Positions 53,522 to 64,000 of a stretch of 64,000 nucleotides of DNA are shown here, piece by piece. The stretch covers positions 21,424,572-21,488,571 of the forward strand of contig CM044879.1 in assembly GCA_024500155.1 (NCBI GenBank). The letters are read 5' to 3'. Within the stretch, counting starts at the first letter, position 1. Each line of letters begins with the position of its first letter. Source of the stretch: Chenopodium formosanum (Eukaryota > Streptophyta > Magnoliopsida > Caryophyllales > Amaranthaceae). A program made the position numbers and the translations under genes. The notes beneath the pieces were generated by a model. That model saw only the letters and a list, made by a program, of their open reading frames with translations. It ran no database searches and had not been told where the DNA came from.

Positions 53522-55366
53522 TGTAGGGAATATTTTAAGCATTATGATCCCAAACTTGAACCCCACTGTGATCATACACTTAAGTATGGTGGCGTTCCAA
53601 AGGGAAAGAAAAGAGAGCAAAAGAGTCGCCAGTAAGTTTTAGGAACTTGTAAACCCAAAAGACAATCCAAAAGGACCATCAACTCCATAATGTCTTGAAC
53701 CAAACAGGGTCCGGGGATGAGGGTACGAATCCAATCTACAAAAGAAAGGACCCGCCCAATAAAATAGGCCTCTACTTTGTTCTGCTCGTATTCATGCGCG
53801 CTTTTCGAATAACATACAAACATTATATTAAACTACCCTGTTTATCTATGTTGGTTGAATATAAATGCACAAATAATACTATTATTGGCGATCACTTGAG
53901 TTAAAATCACATTAGCCTAAACCAAATTAATAATTATCTTATTAAGCGTGATTTCAAGTACAAATTCCCTTTAACAAGTATAAAAGGTGTGATCAAGCAA
54001 TAATAATAAATATATATCAAGCAACATAATCATAATAATAACCATAATAATCATGATAAGGCATAATAAAGCTTAAAATAATAGCAAGATCCTAGGCATG
54101 ATACTAACAAGATCAATAACAAATCCTAGAATGTCACTAAGCAATAAAGATCAAAGCTTTAAACCTAACATGGTACTAACATGATATTAGAAAGAGTAAA
54201 TCAACCTAAACATGATACTAGAAAGCATTAAATAACATCCTAACATGATACTAGGAAGATTAAACAATAATAAGCATGCTTTCTACATTGTTAATAAAAT
54301 AGGGAGTAAGCTAATCTACTTACTTTGAAGCCTCGTACCTCTTTCTATTAACAAAATACACAAGTTAGTAAACTTCAATGAAAATAATAAATCAAAGAAT
54401 TAAAAGAATTAAATCAAAGTCAAATTAAATAAAGTTTGAACTAGATTTGGACCAAACCCTCAGAAATACCAAACCTTGCACGTCTAGGGCGAAGGCAACT
54501 TCGAACTTGGCTAAGAGATTCTAAGTCTTGTGAATGCGGAATATTGTATTTTGTAAAGAGGTTGGTTTAGAAAAAGAGAGAAAGAATTAAGCTATATTGC
54601 TTAGAGAGAGAAATAGAGAGAATTGATAGTAAGAATTGATGAATGAAAACAGAGATTCGGGACCCTATTTATAAGGAAATAACCCAGAAAAATCATAGAA
54701 TTTGATAAGGAATAAACTACACGCTGTCGCCAGGAATTTACGCTGTCGCGAGGCGACAGCCTTGTCGTTTGGCGACAACCTGTTTAAGCGCGTTTCCTCC
54801 ACGCGAAATCCGATCTTTAACGAACTTGATCTACGGGATCCGTACAGAAGATAAAATACGTATTTTCAAAGATAATAATAATAATAAAATAATGCTTTAT
54901 TCCAAATAAAAGTCTAAAAAAATAAATAATTATTAAATCTAATAATATTAGAATTAAAAAGAACGTTCTAGAAACTTCTAGAAAATTATAATTAATCCTA
55001 ATAATCTTAGGAATAATAATTAACATTAGGCCCTCCTCTAGATCATTGGGCCGTATGTAAAAAATTAACCGGGCCCAGTTTAGTATTTTGGCCATAACTT
55101 CCTCAATATTCATCGGAATTGGGCTTATAATATATCGTTGGAAAGATCTCTTCGAACCCCATCCAACTACACTATTATTGGATCTTAATTACGGACCAAA
55201 CTAAACTGGATAGAGTTATTTTCAAAAACAAAGAGAATTGAATTTTCAATAAAACTAAACCGCAACACTTGACTTTCAAACACTTTCACCTCATTCGATT
55301 ATGGTTCGATGTGAAATGTATTCATCACTGGGTTTGGTTTTGGGGAGACACAAATGGGTATCTACA
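53522..55366 (-). repeat. 5' LTR of element D
   Basis: 1845 bp, same ends as the left copy. GTCGCC cluster 54724-54775 and minus TATA 54666-54675. It lacks about 40 bp of the repeated cluster present in 30234-30330. Confidence 0.92.
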
Positions 55367-55371
55367 GTGAG
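55367..55371. repeat. Target-site duplication of element D, right
   Basis: GTGAG, identical to 29024-29028. Confidence 0.92.
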
Positions 55372-55489
55372 GTGTTAACATAAGGACCTATACAAAGCAT
55401 CAAAAAATTGTTTACATATAGACAGACAAAAAAACATGCAGAAAAACCCTAGAAAATAGGTGCTAGGTGCTTCGAGGTGCGAGGTATGC

Positions 55490-55700
55490 ACTAGTAGCAG
55501 CCTCAGCAGAGTAGTAGCAGTTGCAGCCTTGCCAGGACAGCTGCAACAGCTGCCTCGGCAGGGCAGCAACAGCTGCAACCTTTCGAGGCCAACGGCAGCA
55601 GAAGCCTCGGAAGGGCAGCCATAGGTGCAACCTTGCCAGACTAGTTGCAACAGCTATCTCGTTAGGGCAGGGCAGAGAAAAAGTAGCAGAAGCTGCAAAG
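55490..55700. repeat. CAG/CTG-rich imperfect repeat
   Basis: Degenerate copies of GCAACAGCTGCAACC and GCCTTGCCAGGGCAG alternate over about 200 bp. Both strands are open (Leu/Cys-rich or Gln/Ala-rich), as expected for this composition, and I do not call a gene. Confidence 0.55.
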
Positions 55701-57889
55701 GCAGCAAATAAATTAGCTCTTACAACTACCAATTACAATATTGAAGAGACAAAGGATAAATATAATTGCGCACACCTTTCCCTTCCCTCCCCTTCCCCCT
55801 TCTTTCCCTATCCTGACTTTCCTTCTTTACTATATCCAAACAAAGCATAACTGAAGTACAATGACAACTACTAACGTCCCTGTCCCCTATGCCTGATGCA
55901 TTAAACTATTAAAGGGTGGCTATTTCCCCTGTTTGCATCCTATGCAAGCTTGGCTAACCAAATAATTTTTAATAAGGATGAACTCCTCACAACAGGGCTG
56001 ATTTCATTCATGACTCGCTTTTCTCAAGAAACTAAGGCCTGCATTTATGAGAATTGATTCTACACGTGGGTATTTTTTTTCTTGGATCTATGATAGGAGT
56101 GCTTATTAGATTTAAGAACTTGAACCTTAAACTTTATCACAAGCAAACTATGAAGGAAAAAAAAATTATGTAACTCCAGAAGTAAGTTACTTGGACAGTA
56201 TAGGCATCCCTTATGTAGTTCAAACTCAAATAACTAACACCACTAGGCACTAATAAGATCAAAGTAACAAGATTTTTCTAGAATCGCATGAAGCTCAATT
56301 AAAGAATCAGGGACCACATTGTATACCTGTTCACTTCACATATTCAACACAGTTTCTAATAATCACATCATGGTTCAACCAATGTATATGAATGTTACAT
56401 GATAAGCTGTTGCACAGCTCTCACTAGAACTTTTATCCATTGTTAAAATACAAAAAAGAGATTAGAGGTTAAATGATGTTCCAACCAATTGGACACAATC
56501 AGTTGCTAGCATAAACAATATATAGCCTCAGGAGAAAAAAAAAACAAAGTATATTTCTCATTATCAAATAATACTTAGAAAACCAATTTAGTGTAAACAA
56601 TGCAACAAATTCAATAAAAACAATATAGCCGAAATAAAATACAAATATTAAACCCAAATCTGATCCGAACTCAAATCTCACAAAAAAATGCAAAATATAT
56701 TGAACAACAACTAAATCAAATAACTATCGATAAATAGCGCAACAATTAACATTGTCCATAGTCATTATTAAATAAGCTAATTAGCAAATGATGATAGATT
56801 AAAAACAAATTTGACAACCCATGGGAACCATCTTAAAATTTAAAAAAAAAAAAAACAATAGATACCGCTAATTGATTTATTGAAACATAATTTTACAGAA
56901 AAATTAAATTTCATATAAGAGAGAAGTAAATTACCTGAGTATTTGAGAATTCCCACTTGTGTATAGAATAGAGTAGATGGTGAACTCGTTTCGGTATAGA
57001 ATGGAGAATGGAGAATTCCCACTTAGTCTTTGACACCTTTTTCTTACTACTTTAATTTTTATTTTTTACGGAGTATTTTTTACTGTGTATATTACTTGTA
57101 CTGAGTATTAATTTGGAGGGAGTTTTACCGCCTAATATATGATGATGAGTTTTACTTTTTAGAGGTTAAAATTTCCCACAAAATTTCAACCAAGTTAAGC
57201 GCTTTATTGATTATAGAGGCAATATTTCCTCCTACATTTTCAATTGTAGTTTTGTAAAATTAAAATTTTATTTTGTTAAAGTTTTTTTATTGATTAACAA
57301 TTTTATTTGTACACGTGAAAAGAGAAGTGTAAACATGTAAAGGATAAAAAGATGTAATAACCTCAACAAATATCCAAATACTTGTTGTAATGAAATAATA
57401 ATGTTGTTTTTCCTATAATTTTTTATTGTAATTCTTCAAATCTTATATAAACTACATTATTATCATCTGAGGAAAAAATGGAACATTATAAAATCAGTTG
57501 ATTACAATTTATATTTTTTCATAGTAATAAGTAATAATCAGCTAACTTATGGTCAGGAAAACATTCCAAGGTTTTATATATCATATTCTTTACACTTGTT
57601 GGTTCATATTCTTTTACACTGATGATATTCACACGAATTTATTTATTTATTGATTGTTAAATGTAAGAAACTAAAACATAATTGTACTTCTAAATGTTCT
57701 AATATATATGGTTCTTGTTGGTCTCAACTCTCAAGATCAAATGATATAAAAAAAATGTTTCTAATGTAATAAACATGGTCTTAGGGTCTGTTCACATTTA
57801 TTGAACTGAACTAAATTGAATAGAGCTAAAATGAATAGTGTATGAGAGAACGAAATTAGGAGCTGAACTGAATTAAGAAAATCCTACAC
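55701..57889. other. AT-rich interior of J without genes
   Basis: No conserved motif recognised. GGAGAATTCCCACTT-like words occur twice (56943-57030). GGGTCTGTTCAC near 57784 resembles the end of some plant MITEs, but no partner end was found. Confidence 0.4.
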
Positions 57890-58310
57890 ACACATGCCCC
57901 CCTCCTGCCTGTACATACCTCCCTGCACACACTTACCCCCTTCAAGCCTGCACACACCTCTCAACACACATATTCCACAAACATTCCCCATTCTTGCTTG
58001 CACACAACTCCCTACACACTTGCCCCAATCCTACCTGCACACAACTCCCTGCACACTTGCCCCAATCCTACCTGCACACAACTCCCTGCACACTTGCCCC
58101 AATTCTACCTGCACACACCTCCATGCACATATGCCCTACTCTTTCATGCACAAACCTCCCTGCACACATATTCCACACACATTCCCCACTCTTGCCTGCA
58201 CACACCTCCCTATAAACTTGCCCCAATCCTACCTACACACGCCTCTCTACACACCTGCCCCACTCTTTCCTTCACACACCTCCTTGCATTCCTGTCCCAC
58301 TATTAGTCTT
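57890..58310. repeat. CA-rich minisatellite with a 37-bp core
   Basis: The ACACTTGCCCCAATCCTACC ... CTCCCTGC unit repeats at 37 bp around 58016-58110 and degenerates outwards. All three frames are open because the period is not a multiple of three and lacks stops. Confidence 0.75.
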
Positions 58311-58555
58311 TTAATAGGGAAAGATGAAACATTAGAATATCAGATTGTCTGTCTTACTACTTGTGGTGCTTCACTTGTCTTTATAGGTTGTTGCAGCCTT
58401 CATTGGTTGTTGTTTCCCTATTGGATCTTGTTCCTTCTAGTGCTAGTCTGAATATTATGGTGTTAGTTAGCTTGGGCCACTTAGGTCCATTGCATATTCA
58501 CTACTTTATGCATATATAGTGATTCAAATCTATTTTACTTGTTTTTTCCTTATAC

Positions 58556-59385
58556 ATGAAAATAAAAAATAAAGAAGGAGAGACAAGGGATGATGATAAC
58601 AACACAACTCAATATTATGATGAGGATGGACAAATTGGTCAATATCTTGAACGTGAAAATGCATCTTCAGATAGTGAACCACTCATAAACAATGAACTCA
58701 TGAATATAACAGAGGAGGAGGAATTACACATTTCAGCAAGTATGAATTATCCCTTCAAACATATATAACATGCTTAATTTGGTTTTAGTCATGTCAATTC
58801 TATACCTACTAAACTTATGCATGATCTAGGTACACTTGTGAAAAAAAGAGGGACAGTATATTGCAGGAAGCTTACCCTATTATCAAAATGTAAAGCTGAA
58901 GCCCTCCAAATTATCTTTGTGAGCTCATAGAGCCTAAATAGATGATTTCTGAATCCTCTCAGCATATTACACACAGACAATTTGTTCTAATTCCTCTCTT
59001 CATTACTTCGTGCTATTACTATCATGTCTAATCAACATCATTTATCATTAGCACGAGCATCCTTCAGATCACATATATTAAGAAGATCAATAAATGTAAT
59101 ATATATAGTTAAGAGTTAGAGGTATTAATGAACTTATATCTGTATTTTTCAGGAGAAGTGATCATTTGATGATTCTGAATAAAGGAGGGAGTGTGTCATG
59201 AAACATACATGGTGATTATTTAGATATGCAAGGAGCAAATTGAAAAGAAAGTACTTTAGTAAGCTGACAACAAAAGAAGAACGTCTCAAAAATAAGCCAA
59301 GTCACATAACTAAAGTTGAATGGATGTTCTTGGTCGACTATTGGAGTAATGATACAGTTATGGTAATATACTAATATACTGTGAT

Positions 59386-59444
<59 letters not shown>

Positions 59445-60897
59445 ATCTACATGTGTAAATGTTTAAATTCTTTTGACTATAGGAGAAGAGTAAAAAAGCA
59501 AGTGAAAGTAGGGCTCATCAAAAGATGCCTCACTACAATGGTACTAAAAGCTTCGGTCGCACTAGACAAGAAATTGTACGTAATTAAATGCATTACATGT
59601 TATTTATACATGATAAAGTATCAGTAATAATGAGTATAATCTAACTTTAAAATCTCTGTGATGTAGAGGAAGAAGAATGGTGGGAAGTGTTATCGAGTTG
59701 ATCTACTACTTGCATCTCGTACGAGAAATCTAAGAAGGCTGTGAATGTAGTAACTTTAGAAAATAACCCCCGTGCAGTATTAAGTTATGATTGTTAATTA
59801 ATATTTTCATATAACATTCTCTATCTTAGATTCTAACTTAGTAATTTTGTGTAATAAAAGGATGAGATGAACGAACTAAAGGAGCAAAGGGATCAAGGTC
59901 TCAATGAGAAAACGGATGATCAAATCATTCAAGATGTGCTTGGCAAAGATACACACGGGTACTTGAAAGCTTATGGACCTGGTAGAAGTATTACACAACA
60001 TTTCAAAGTAAAGCCTTCTCGATTAGATCGATCTTTCTGAAGAGGTGTATGAAGTTAAAAAGAAAGCAAATTAAGCAATTGAAGAAACAAAAAAAGATGT
60101 TGAAACTGCTAGAACAAAAGCTGAACAACCTAAAATAGAAGCTAAACAAGACAAAAAAAGAAGCGGAAGCTGTTAGGAATGATGTAGACAAAAAAAATTC
60201 AGAGAACAATGAAGCTTGGGAGAAAACATTTAGTCAACTTTTGGATTTTCTTGAAGCAAGAGGTTCTTTGAATAATGATAATTCAGGAAGTGAAGGTGCA
60301 TCAAAAGTGAAGTAAGTACATCTCGACCTTTCTGAATTACCGTTTCTTTCTCTAAATTCACATTCGGTCAACTATAGCTTTTTGTTTTACTTTGATTTGA
60401 GAGTTTTCTTGCTTTAATTTACTTGGACAATAATATGTTGTATAGCCTTGATCAATTTATTCCTAATGATCTGACTTTTTAGTAACTTCATATCATACCC
60501 TTCTCCATGTGCTAAACACTACCAAAAATTTCCTAGGACTGATTATATCCTTAATTGCCCAAAAGAACAACTCAGTTTTTTAGAGAAAAAAGAGTTAGGT
60601 CTGATGTCTGCAGCTTCTCCTGAGCCATGGTTGAGCTCCCCTACTACTATCTATCTTTATGCCTTATGCTTTTATTTAAATTACTTATGTTGTTTTATTT
60701 TTATTGCTTGCGGTAGTAGCAGCTTCCATGTTTTGCAATTTTCAATTTTTCAGCAATCATGGAGGCCCCATTTGATCACAAACATTGATTTTCCTAGATG
60801 CTATAATCATCTAGTAGTAGTATAGTTTCCTTTCTTGTTAAAAAAAATAAAAAAAAATTTATAGCTAGTTCTTTTTGTTTTTCATTCTTGTAGGTAA
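58556..60897 (+). pseudogene. CACTA Transposase_24-type gene, decayed
   Basis: Exon 1 (58556-58738) is acidic (DDDNNTTQYY). Exon 59153-59362 gives RSKLKRKYFSKLTT, KNKPSHITKVEWMFLVDYWS. Exon 59484-59575 gives EKSKKASESRAHQKMPHYNG and KSFGRTRQEI. Exon 59863-60037 gives DDQIIQDVLGKDTHGYLKAY. This order is that of the Ptta/En/Spm family (PF03004). A Lys/Glu-rich coiled coil follows to 60311; a donor (GTAAGT, 60312) and acceptor (60893) place a stop codon just after the last junction. In-frame stops at about 59212, 60038 and 60094 break it. Such proteins bind CACTA subterminal repeats or are accessory; the catalytic TNP2 protein is absent. Confidence 0.65.
59390..59439. repeat. AT dinucleotide microsatellite
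   Basis: About 24 AT units in an intron of the Transposase_24 gene. Confidence 0.95.
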
Positions 60898-61269
60898 AAA
60901 GAAGACCGCGAATCACAAGATATACTACAGTTATCACATTACATATAATGTAATAATTTCATTTTTCTATCGTAGAAGGATTAGAAGGTCGCATGACTTT
61001 TTTTTCCTATTTCCGTGCATGTATGTGAATAGTGATAAATAATACTAATTTCAACTATTGTAGTTTGTATGGAAATTAAACATGAATTTGAAATTCTATT
61101 TCTCCTAATTTATTATGTGTTAGAAATTTTATATATTGGTGTAAAAAAACCAAATGTGCCTTATTTGACTGAAAAATGTCATTTTAAAATTTTAAGCCAC
61201 GAACCAACGACAAAGATCATTGATAAGATAAATTTGGTAGATACGGTAAAAACTCGTGACAAACAACTT
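60898..61269. other. 3' flank of the CACTA gene
   Basis: AT-rich; the short open frame at 61069-61272 shows no recognisable motif. Confidence 0.4.
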
Positions 61270-61582
61270 TAGCCACGGTAGTATTTGTGGTAGTGGATAT
61301 TATGTGCCACGGTAGTATTTGTGGCAAACAACCATATTAGCAACGGTAATATTTGTGGCTACTAAGTATATTAGCCGCAGTTAATTTGTGGCAAATTAGT
61401 TGTTAGCCTCGTTAGTATTCGTGGCAAAAGAATTTGTTTGCCACGTAAATAACTGTGGCATAAAATTCAAAATTTGCCTCGTGAGTAAATTTTGGAAATC
61501 GCGTGGCTACACTTCATTGCCACGGGAATTTCAAACTTGTGCCACACTTTTGCTATGGCACAAAGGTTAATTTGTTGTAGTG
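61270..61582 (+). repeat. CACTA right subterminal repeats and terminus
   Basis: GCCACGGTAGTATTTGTGG-type units repeat at about 61272, 61304, 61341 and 61394, then isolated GTGGCA/TGCCAC words up to TTTGTTGTAGTG at 61571-61582. Confidence 0.65.
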
Positions 61583-61828
61583 TAACCTAGGCGCCTCTAA
61601 ATCTGTCATTCTTAGGTGTTAAACTCAGGCTGAAACCTAATTATGAGCGGGCTTAGTTAATTGAACCTTCTTGCATTTGTTTTCGGTTTAGGCTAGTCAT
61701 TTTTGTGTCTTTGTGATTCAATCAATTATCCATAAGTGTTCTTCACGTTGATCCTACACGAAGATGGTTTTATTTATTGTCATTGCACTACCTGTCGGGA
61801 CAAGAGGCCAAAAGTAGATGTCTACAGA
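61583..61828. other. Unassigned segment right of J
   Basis: No similarity to the rest of the window recognised. It could be diverged U3 of the Tat LTR that follows. Confidence 0.35.
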
Positions 61829-62045
61829 TTCGTACCTTCGTCCCCAAATATCCATTCATGGCTCTAGGCACTATGGAGTTAGCGATCGCTAGGATCATGA
61901 TTTGGTATAACCTTCACCATGTGATCGGTTTACAAGTTCCTAAAATTTGTTGGCGACTCTTTTTCTCTAGCTACTTTACCTTTGGATGCCACCATGCTTA
62001 AGTGCATGATCACAGTGGTTTGGGATGCTTGAAATATTCCCTACA
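61829..62045 (+). repeat. Tat/Ogre-type LTR end fragment (element L)
   Basis: Complement of the first ~215 bp of the LTRs of D and G, ending ATATTCCCTACA at 62045. Orientation is plus, opposite to D. The rest of the LTR is missing. Confidence 0.75.
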
Positions 62046-62050
62046 GTTTT

Positions 62051-62067
62051 TGGCGACTCCACTGGGG
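62051..62067 (+). promoter_or_regulatory. Primer-binding site of element L
   Basis: TGGCGACTCCACTGGGG, five bases after the LTR. Internal sequence runs only to 62123, where the LTR of K starts. Confidence 0.8.
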
Positions 62068-62123
62068 AGGATTTCTATTTTAATTCCTAAAATTTATTTT
62101 GGCAATAATTTAGAATGAGTGGA

Positions 62124-63779
62124 TGATGAGTGACATTTATAGCACTCATTTGGTCTCTTTTTGGATGAATTCTATTTCATTTTATCTCTCTTTTCTTTAG
62201 TTTTCCTTAGATTTATTCTAGTTTTCTTCATTTTATGCTTTTTGTAGTTAATTTCTCTATTTCATGCATTTTCTAGTTTACTTGTTATTTTTCCCTTTTA
62301 CTTGCTTTTTATCATTTGTTTGTAGGTGGTAATTGATTGTCTAAGAGTTCCCGAGTTTCCTCTCTACGAGATTTCATTGTTTTCATGCCTAAAGATGGTG
62401 CAAGAAGCTTCAAGTCAAAGGTGGATCCAAGAGGCAAGCTTCAAGGCTTTGTATATGCCTTCCTCATGGCTTATACTCTTCAAGAAATTCAAGAAAGTTT
62501 CTGCCTACTTTGTCCTCCATCATCATCATCTAGGATGTGTGCACCGCTTGAGCTAGGACGAAGAGATGAAGGGGGAATACCCATCCAGGTGCGGGGGCAC
62601 CAAGGTGGTGTGCGGCCGCACATTAGTCGGGTGCGGCCGCACAACTGGTGCGTGCGGGCGCACCAATCTGGGTGTGTCCCGTGCGCACCATTCTCTCTCC
62701 TCCGAGCGCCCGCACCTGCGTGGGTCTATTCTTGGGCGTCAAAACCAACCTTCTCCTTTGTATATATAGTTATTTCCTTCTATTTTTGTAGGAAGAAGTT
62801 TCATAATAAGATTAGATCATATTCTTAGCTTAGTTGAGAGCTTCTCTCTCTAGATTTAGGGGTTAGTTTTAGGAGTAGATTTTAGAGGGAGAAAGTGAAG
62901 AATTTCAATGGTGATTGAGAGATTGAAGATTCAATGGTGACAATTATATTGGAGATCTACTCTATTATCAATGAGCATTTCTAAACTCTATCTCATTTAT
63001 TGTTTTGTTTAGTATTCATGTTTAGATTGTTGATTTTGATTGGATTTTGATGATTGATGTTTGATTAGAGTAATTAATCTTCTTTGATTGTTGATTCTTT
63101 GATTGTAGATTGTTGATTTCTTAGTTGTTTGTTTAATTGATGATGTTGCTAGAGTAGTTGTTTGGTTAGGGATTTGGTGAAGCTTGTATTATGTAATGGA
63201 TTGATGTAGATTGGGGATTTTGATGGAGTTGATGATGTGATTAAATTGGTTAATTGATTATGTGCATGTGTGTGTTTGATTTAGGCTTGATCACCCTAGT
63301 TATTCACACTAGATTGCATTGTAAGTTCACATTGATACGGACCATTGATTTGTGGCTTGCATTTACACGATTGAGGTGTCTTGTGATGTTTCCTAGTTAG
63401 AGTTTATCGTAGTTGACGCTAGTTAAACCTCTAGGAGAATAGCTTGATATGCTCTTTTGGTTGCATAATTGATCTTCCCTCACATTGCTTGACTTAGTCA
63501 ACTTCCTAAACCAATTTGCATTGTTCATTGCTATTATAAGTGAATCCTAATCCCTAGCATTTTATTTGTTTGATTTCTTTGTCTTAGTAGTTGTTAGTGT
63601 CCTCTTTCACCCTTTGTCTTCGACCTAGCTTAGGCACATAATTGGAAGCACTTAGACATTACCGTTCCTTTGGGTTCGACCCTTGACTTACCTCTATACT
63701 TGTATCTAGGTTTGTTGAGTGTTTATAAATTTTGTTTGGCTTAGGAGGATTAGTCCAACGACCTAATTTTCCCACGTCA
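62124..63779 (+). repeat. 5' LTR of element K
   Basis: 1656 bp, TGATGAGTGACATTTATAGC...CCCACGTCA. GC cluster 62587-62722, TATA 62761-62769, CT-rich leader 62840-62900 and U5 motif GGGTTCGACCC near 63671. Closest to the LTR of E. Confidence 0.85.
62587..62769 (+). promoter_or_regulatory. LTR promoter of K: GC palindromes plus TATA
   Basis: GTGCGGCCGCAC occurs twice (62609-62645 region) with GTGCGGGCGCAC variants to 62722, then TATATATAG at 62761-62769, about 39 bp on. Confidence 0.6.
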
Positions 63780-63782
63780 AAA

Positions 63783-63800
63783 TGGCGCCGTTGCCGGGGA
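63783..63800 (+). promoter_or_regulatory. Primer-binding site of element K
   Basis: TGGCGCCGTTGCCGGGGA, three bases after the LTR end. Confidence 0.88.
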
Positions 63801-63890
63801 ACGGTGTCTATGTTTGAGTGTTTTTGATTGCTTGAGTCTAGGTCTTTTTGTATACTTTTTCTTTTATTTGTTTTTGTTTTCTTTGTAAAA

Positions 63891-64000
63891 ATGGCATGTC
63901 TATCTTTTTCTCAACATGATGATGAGCCTTTTTGTGAATATTTCAATAGACTTAAGGAATTTCTTGACTATAATTGTTGTAGTCTTTGGGAAGCTTGTGA
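63891..64000 (+). CDS. Shortened gag-like protein of element K, partial
   Basis: Start MACLSFSQHD, then EPFCEYFNRL and FLDYNCC, nearly the same as A over the 36 codons in the window. No stop yet. It shows that the LTR type of the autonomous element E occurs together with the A/B-type first gene, linking the two groups. C-terminus is outside the window. Confidence 0.7.
   Translation, partial: MACLSFSQHDDEPFCEYFNRLKEFLDYNCCSLWEAC

Larger units (their letters stand above)
29029..55366 (-). mobile_element. Tat/Ogre-type LTR element D, 26.3 kb with nested Athila DNA
   Basis: Both LTRs (29029-30908 and 53522-55366), TSD GTGAG, PBS (53500-53516) and polypurine tract (30909-30924) are present. Minus-strand order: 5' LTR, long leader, gag, break, RNase H end, integrase, two antisense genes, tandem repeats, PPT, 3' LTR. 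The segment from gag's zinc box to mid RNase H is gone and replaced by Athila F/E (38950-50810). About 14.5 kb is D itself. Antisense ORFs between integrase and 3' LTR are typical of Tat-group elements. Confidence 0.88.
25564..61582 (+). mobile_element. CACTA-type DNA transposon J with nested insertions
   Basis: The right end is TTTGTTGTAGTG (61571-61582), the inverse of a CACTACAACAAA terminus. The left end proposed at 25564 (CACTAGCATAATTTGAGC) is a weaker match. Both ends are followed inwards by many GTGGCA/TGCCAC words, typical CACTA subterminal repeats. A Transposase_24 gene lies near the right end. Removing element D and one TSD copy leaves about 9.7 kb. The TSDs are not identical (TTA versus TAA), so the left boundary is tentative. 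No TNP2-type transposase is visible. Confidence 0.5.
62124..64000 (+). mobile_element. Athila-like element K, 5' part, runs off window
   Basis: LTR, PBS and the start of the gag-like frame on the plus strand, inserted just inside element L. Whether pol is present lies outside the window; the first gene is of the A/B type, so it is probably non-autonomous. Confidence 0.8.

Noticed and set aside
57784..57900. MITE end (GGGTCTGTTCAC)
   Set aside because: No inverted partner or target duplication was found nearby.
57894..58451. 185-codon open frame rich in His, Thr, Leu and Pro
   Set aside because: It is the minisatellite read through; all three plus frames are open there for the same reason.
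1..64000. CRISPR array, operon, or host protein-coding gene
   Set aside because: No spaced identical repeats, no gene cluster and no frame outside known transposon families; the DNA is plant repeat sequence.

Overview
The window is repeat-dense nuclear DNA from a flowering plant, most likely a eudicot with a repeat-rich genome. The species cannot be read from the sequence. I found no host gene, tRNA, rRNA or CRISPR array. Almost every base can be given to a nest of transposable elements: Ty3/gypsy elements of the Athila and Tat/Ogre groups, a CACTA-type DNA transposon and a LINE fragment. The evidence is paired LTRs with 5-bp target duplications, primer-binding sites just inside LTRs, polypurine tracts just outside them, and recognisable gag, protease, RT, RNase H, integrase, plant mobile domain, ATHILA ORF-1 and Transposase_24 proteins.

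Layout. 1-13140: Athila-like element B (minus), with a complete younger element A (plus, 511-8107, TSD AACTC) inserted in its tail. Both lack pol and carry a shortened gag-like protein plus an acidic protein. 13141-15618: fragments of two Athila LTRs joined in opposite orientation. 15620-23133: Tat-like element H (minus; gag end, protease, RT, RNase H, integrase), its RNase H broken by the LTR-plus-tail fragment G (17587-20583). 23134-25560: an LTR end, a Tat protease fragment and an LTR-like promoter region. 25564-61582: a probable CACTA element J, about 9.7 kb of its own sequence, containing a tandemly duplicated LINE RNase H fragment, element D and a Transposase_24 gene. 29029-55366: element D, a 26.3-kb Tat/Ogre-type element (minus) with both LTRs and TSD GTGAG. 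It has gag at one end and integrase at the other, plus two antisense transcription units (plant mobile domain gene, 32483-34834; second protein, 35418-36925). The part of D between gag and RNase H is replaced by an Athila pair: fragment F (plus, 38950-41490) fused tail to tail with near-complete element E (minus, 41491-50810). 61583-64000: a Tat LTR end with PBS, then the 5' part of Athila element K.

How the parts relate. E encodes gag, protease, RT, RNase H and integrase, with two frameshifts. It shares PBS type and several structural RNA or DNA signals with A, B, F and K, which have no visible pol, so an E-like element is the natural source of enzymes for that non-autonomous group. In D the antisense genes have their own TATA boxes.

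Most unusual signals: (1) a GC-rich inverted-repeat cluster about 40-65 bp upstream of nearly every TATA box, in LTRs of several families and again before D's antisense genes and E's third ORF; (2) AGGA-loop hairpins just upstream of both the terminal and an internal polypurine tract in Athila-like elements; (3) a hairpin at the end of the main coding region whose stem differs by compensating bases between elements, with the stop codon in its loop in A and B.
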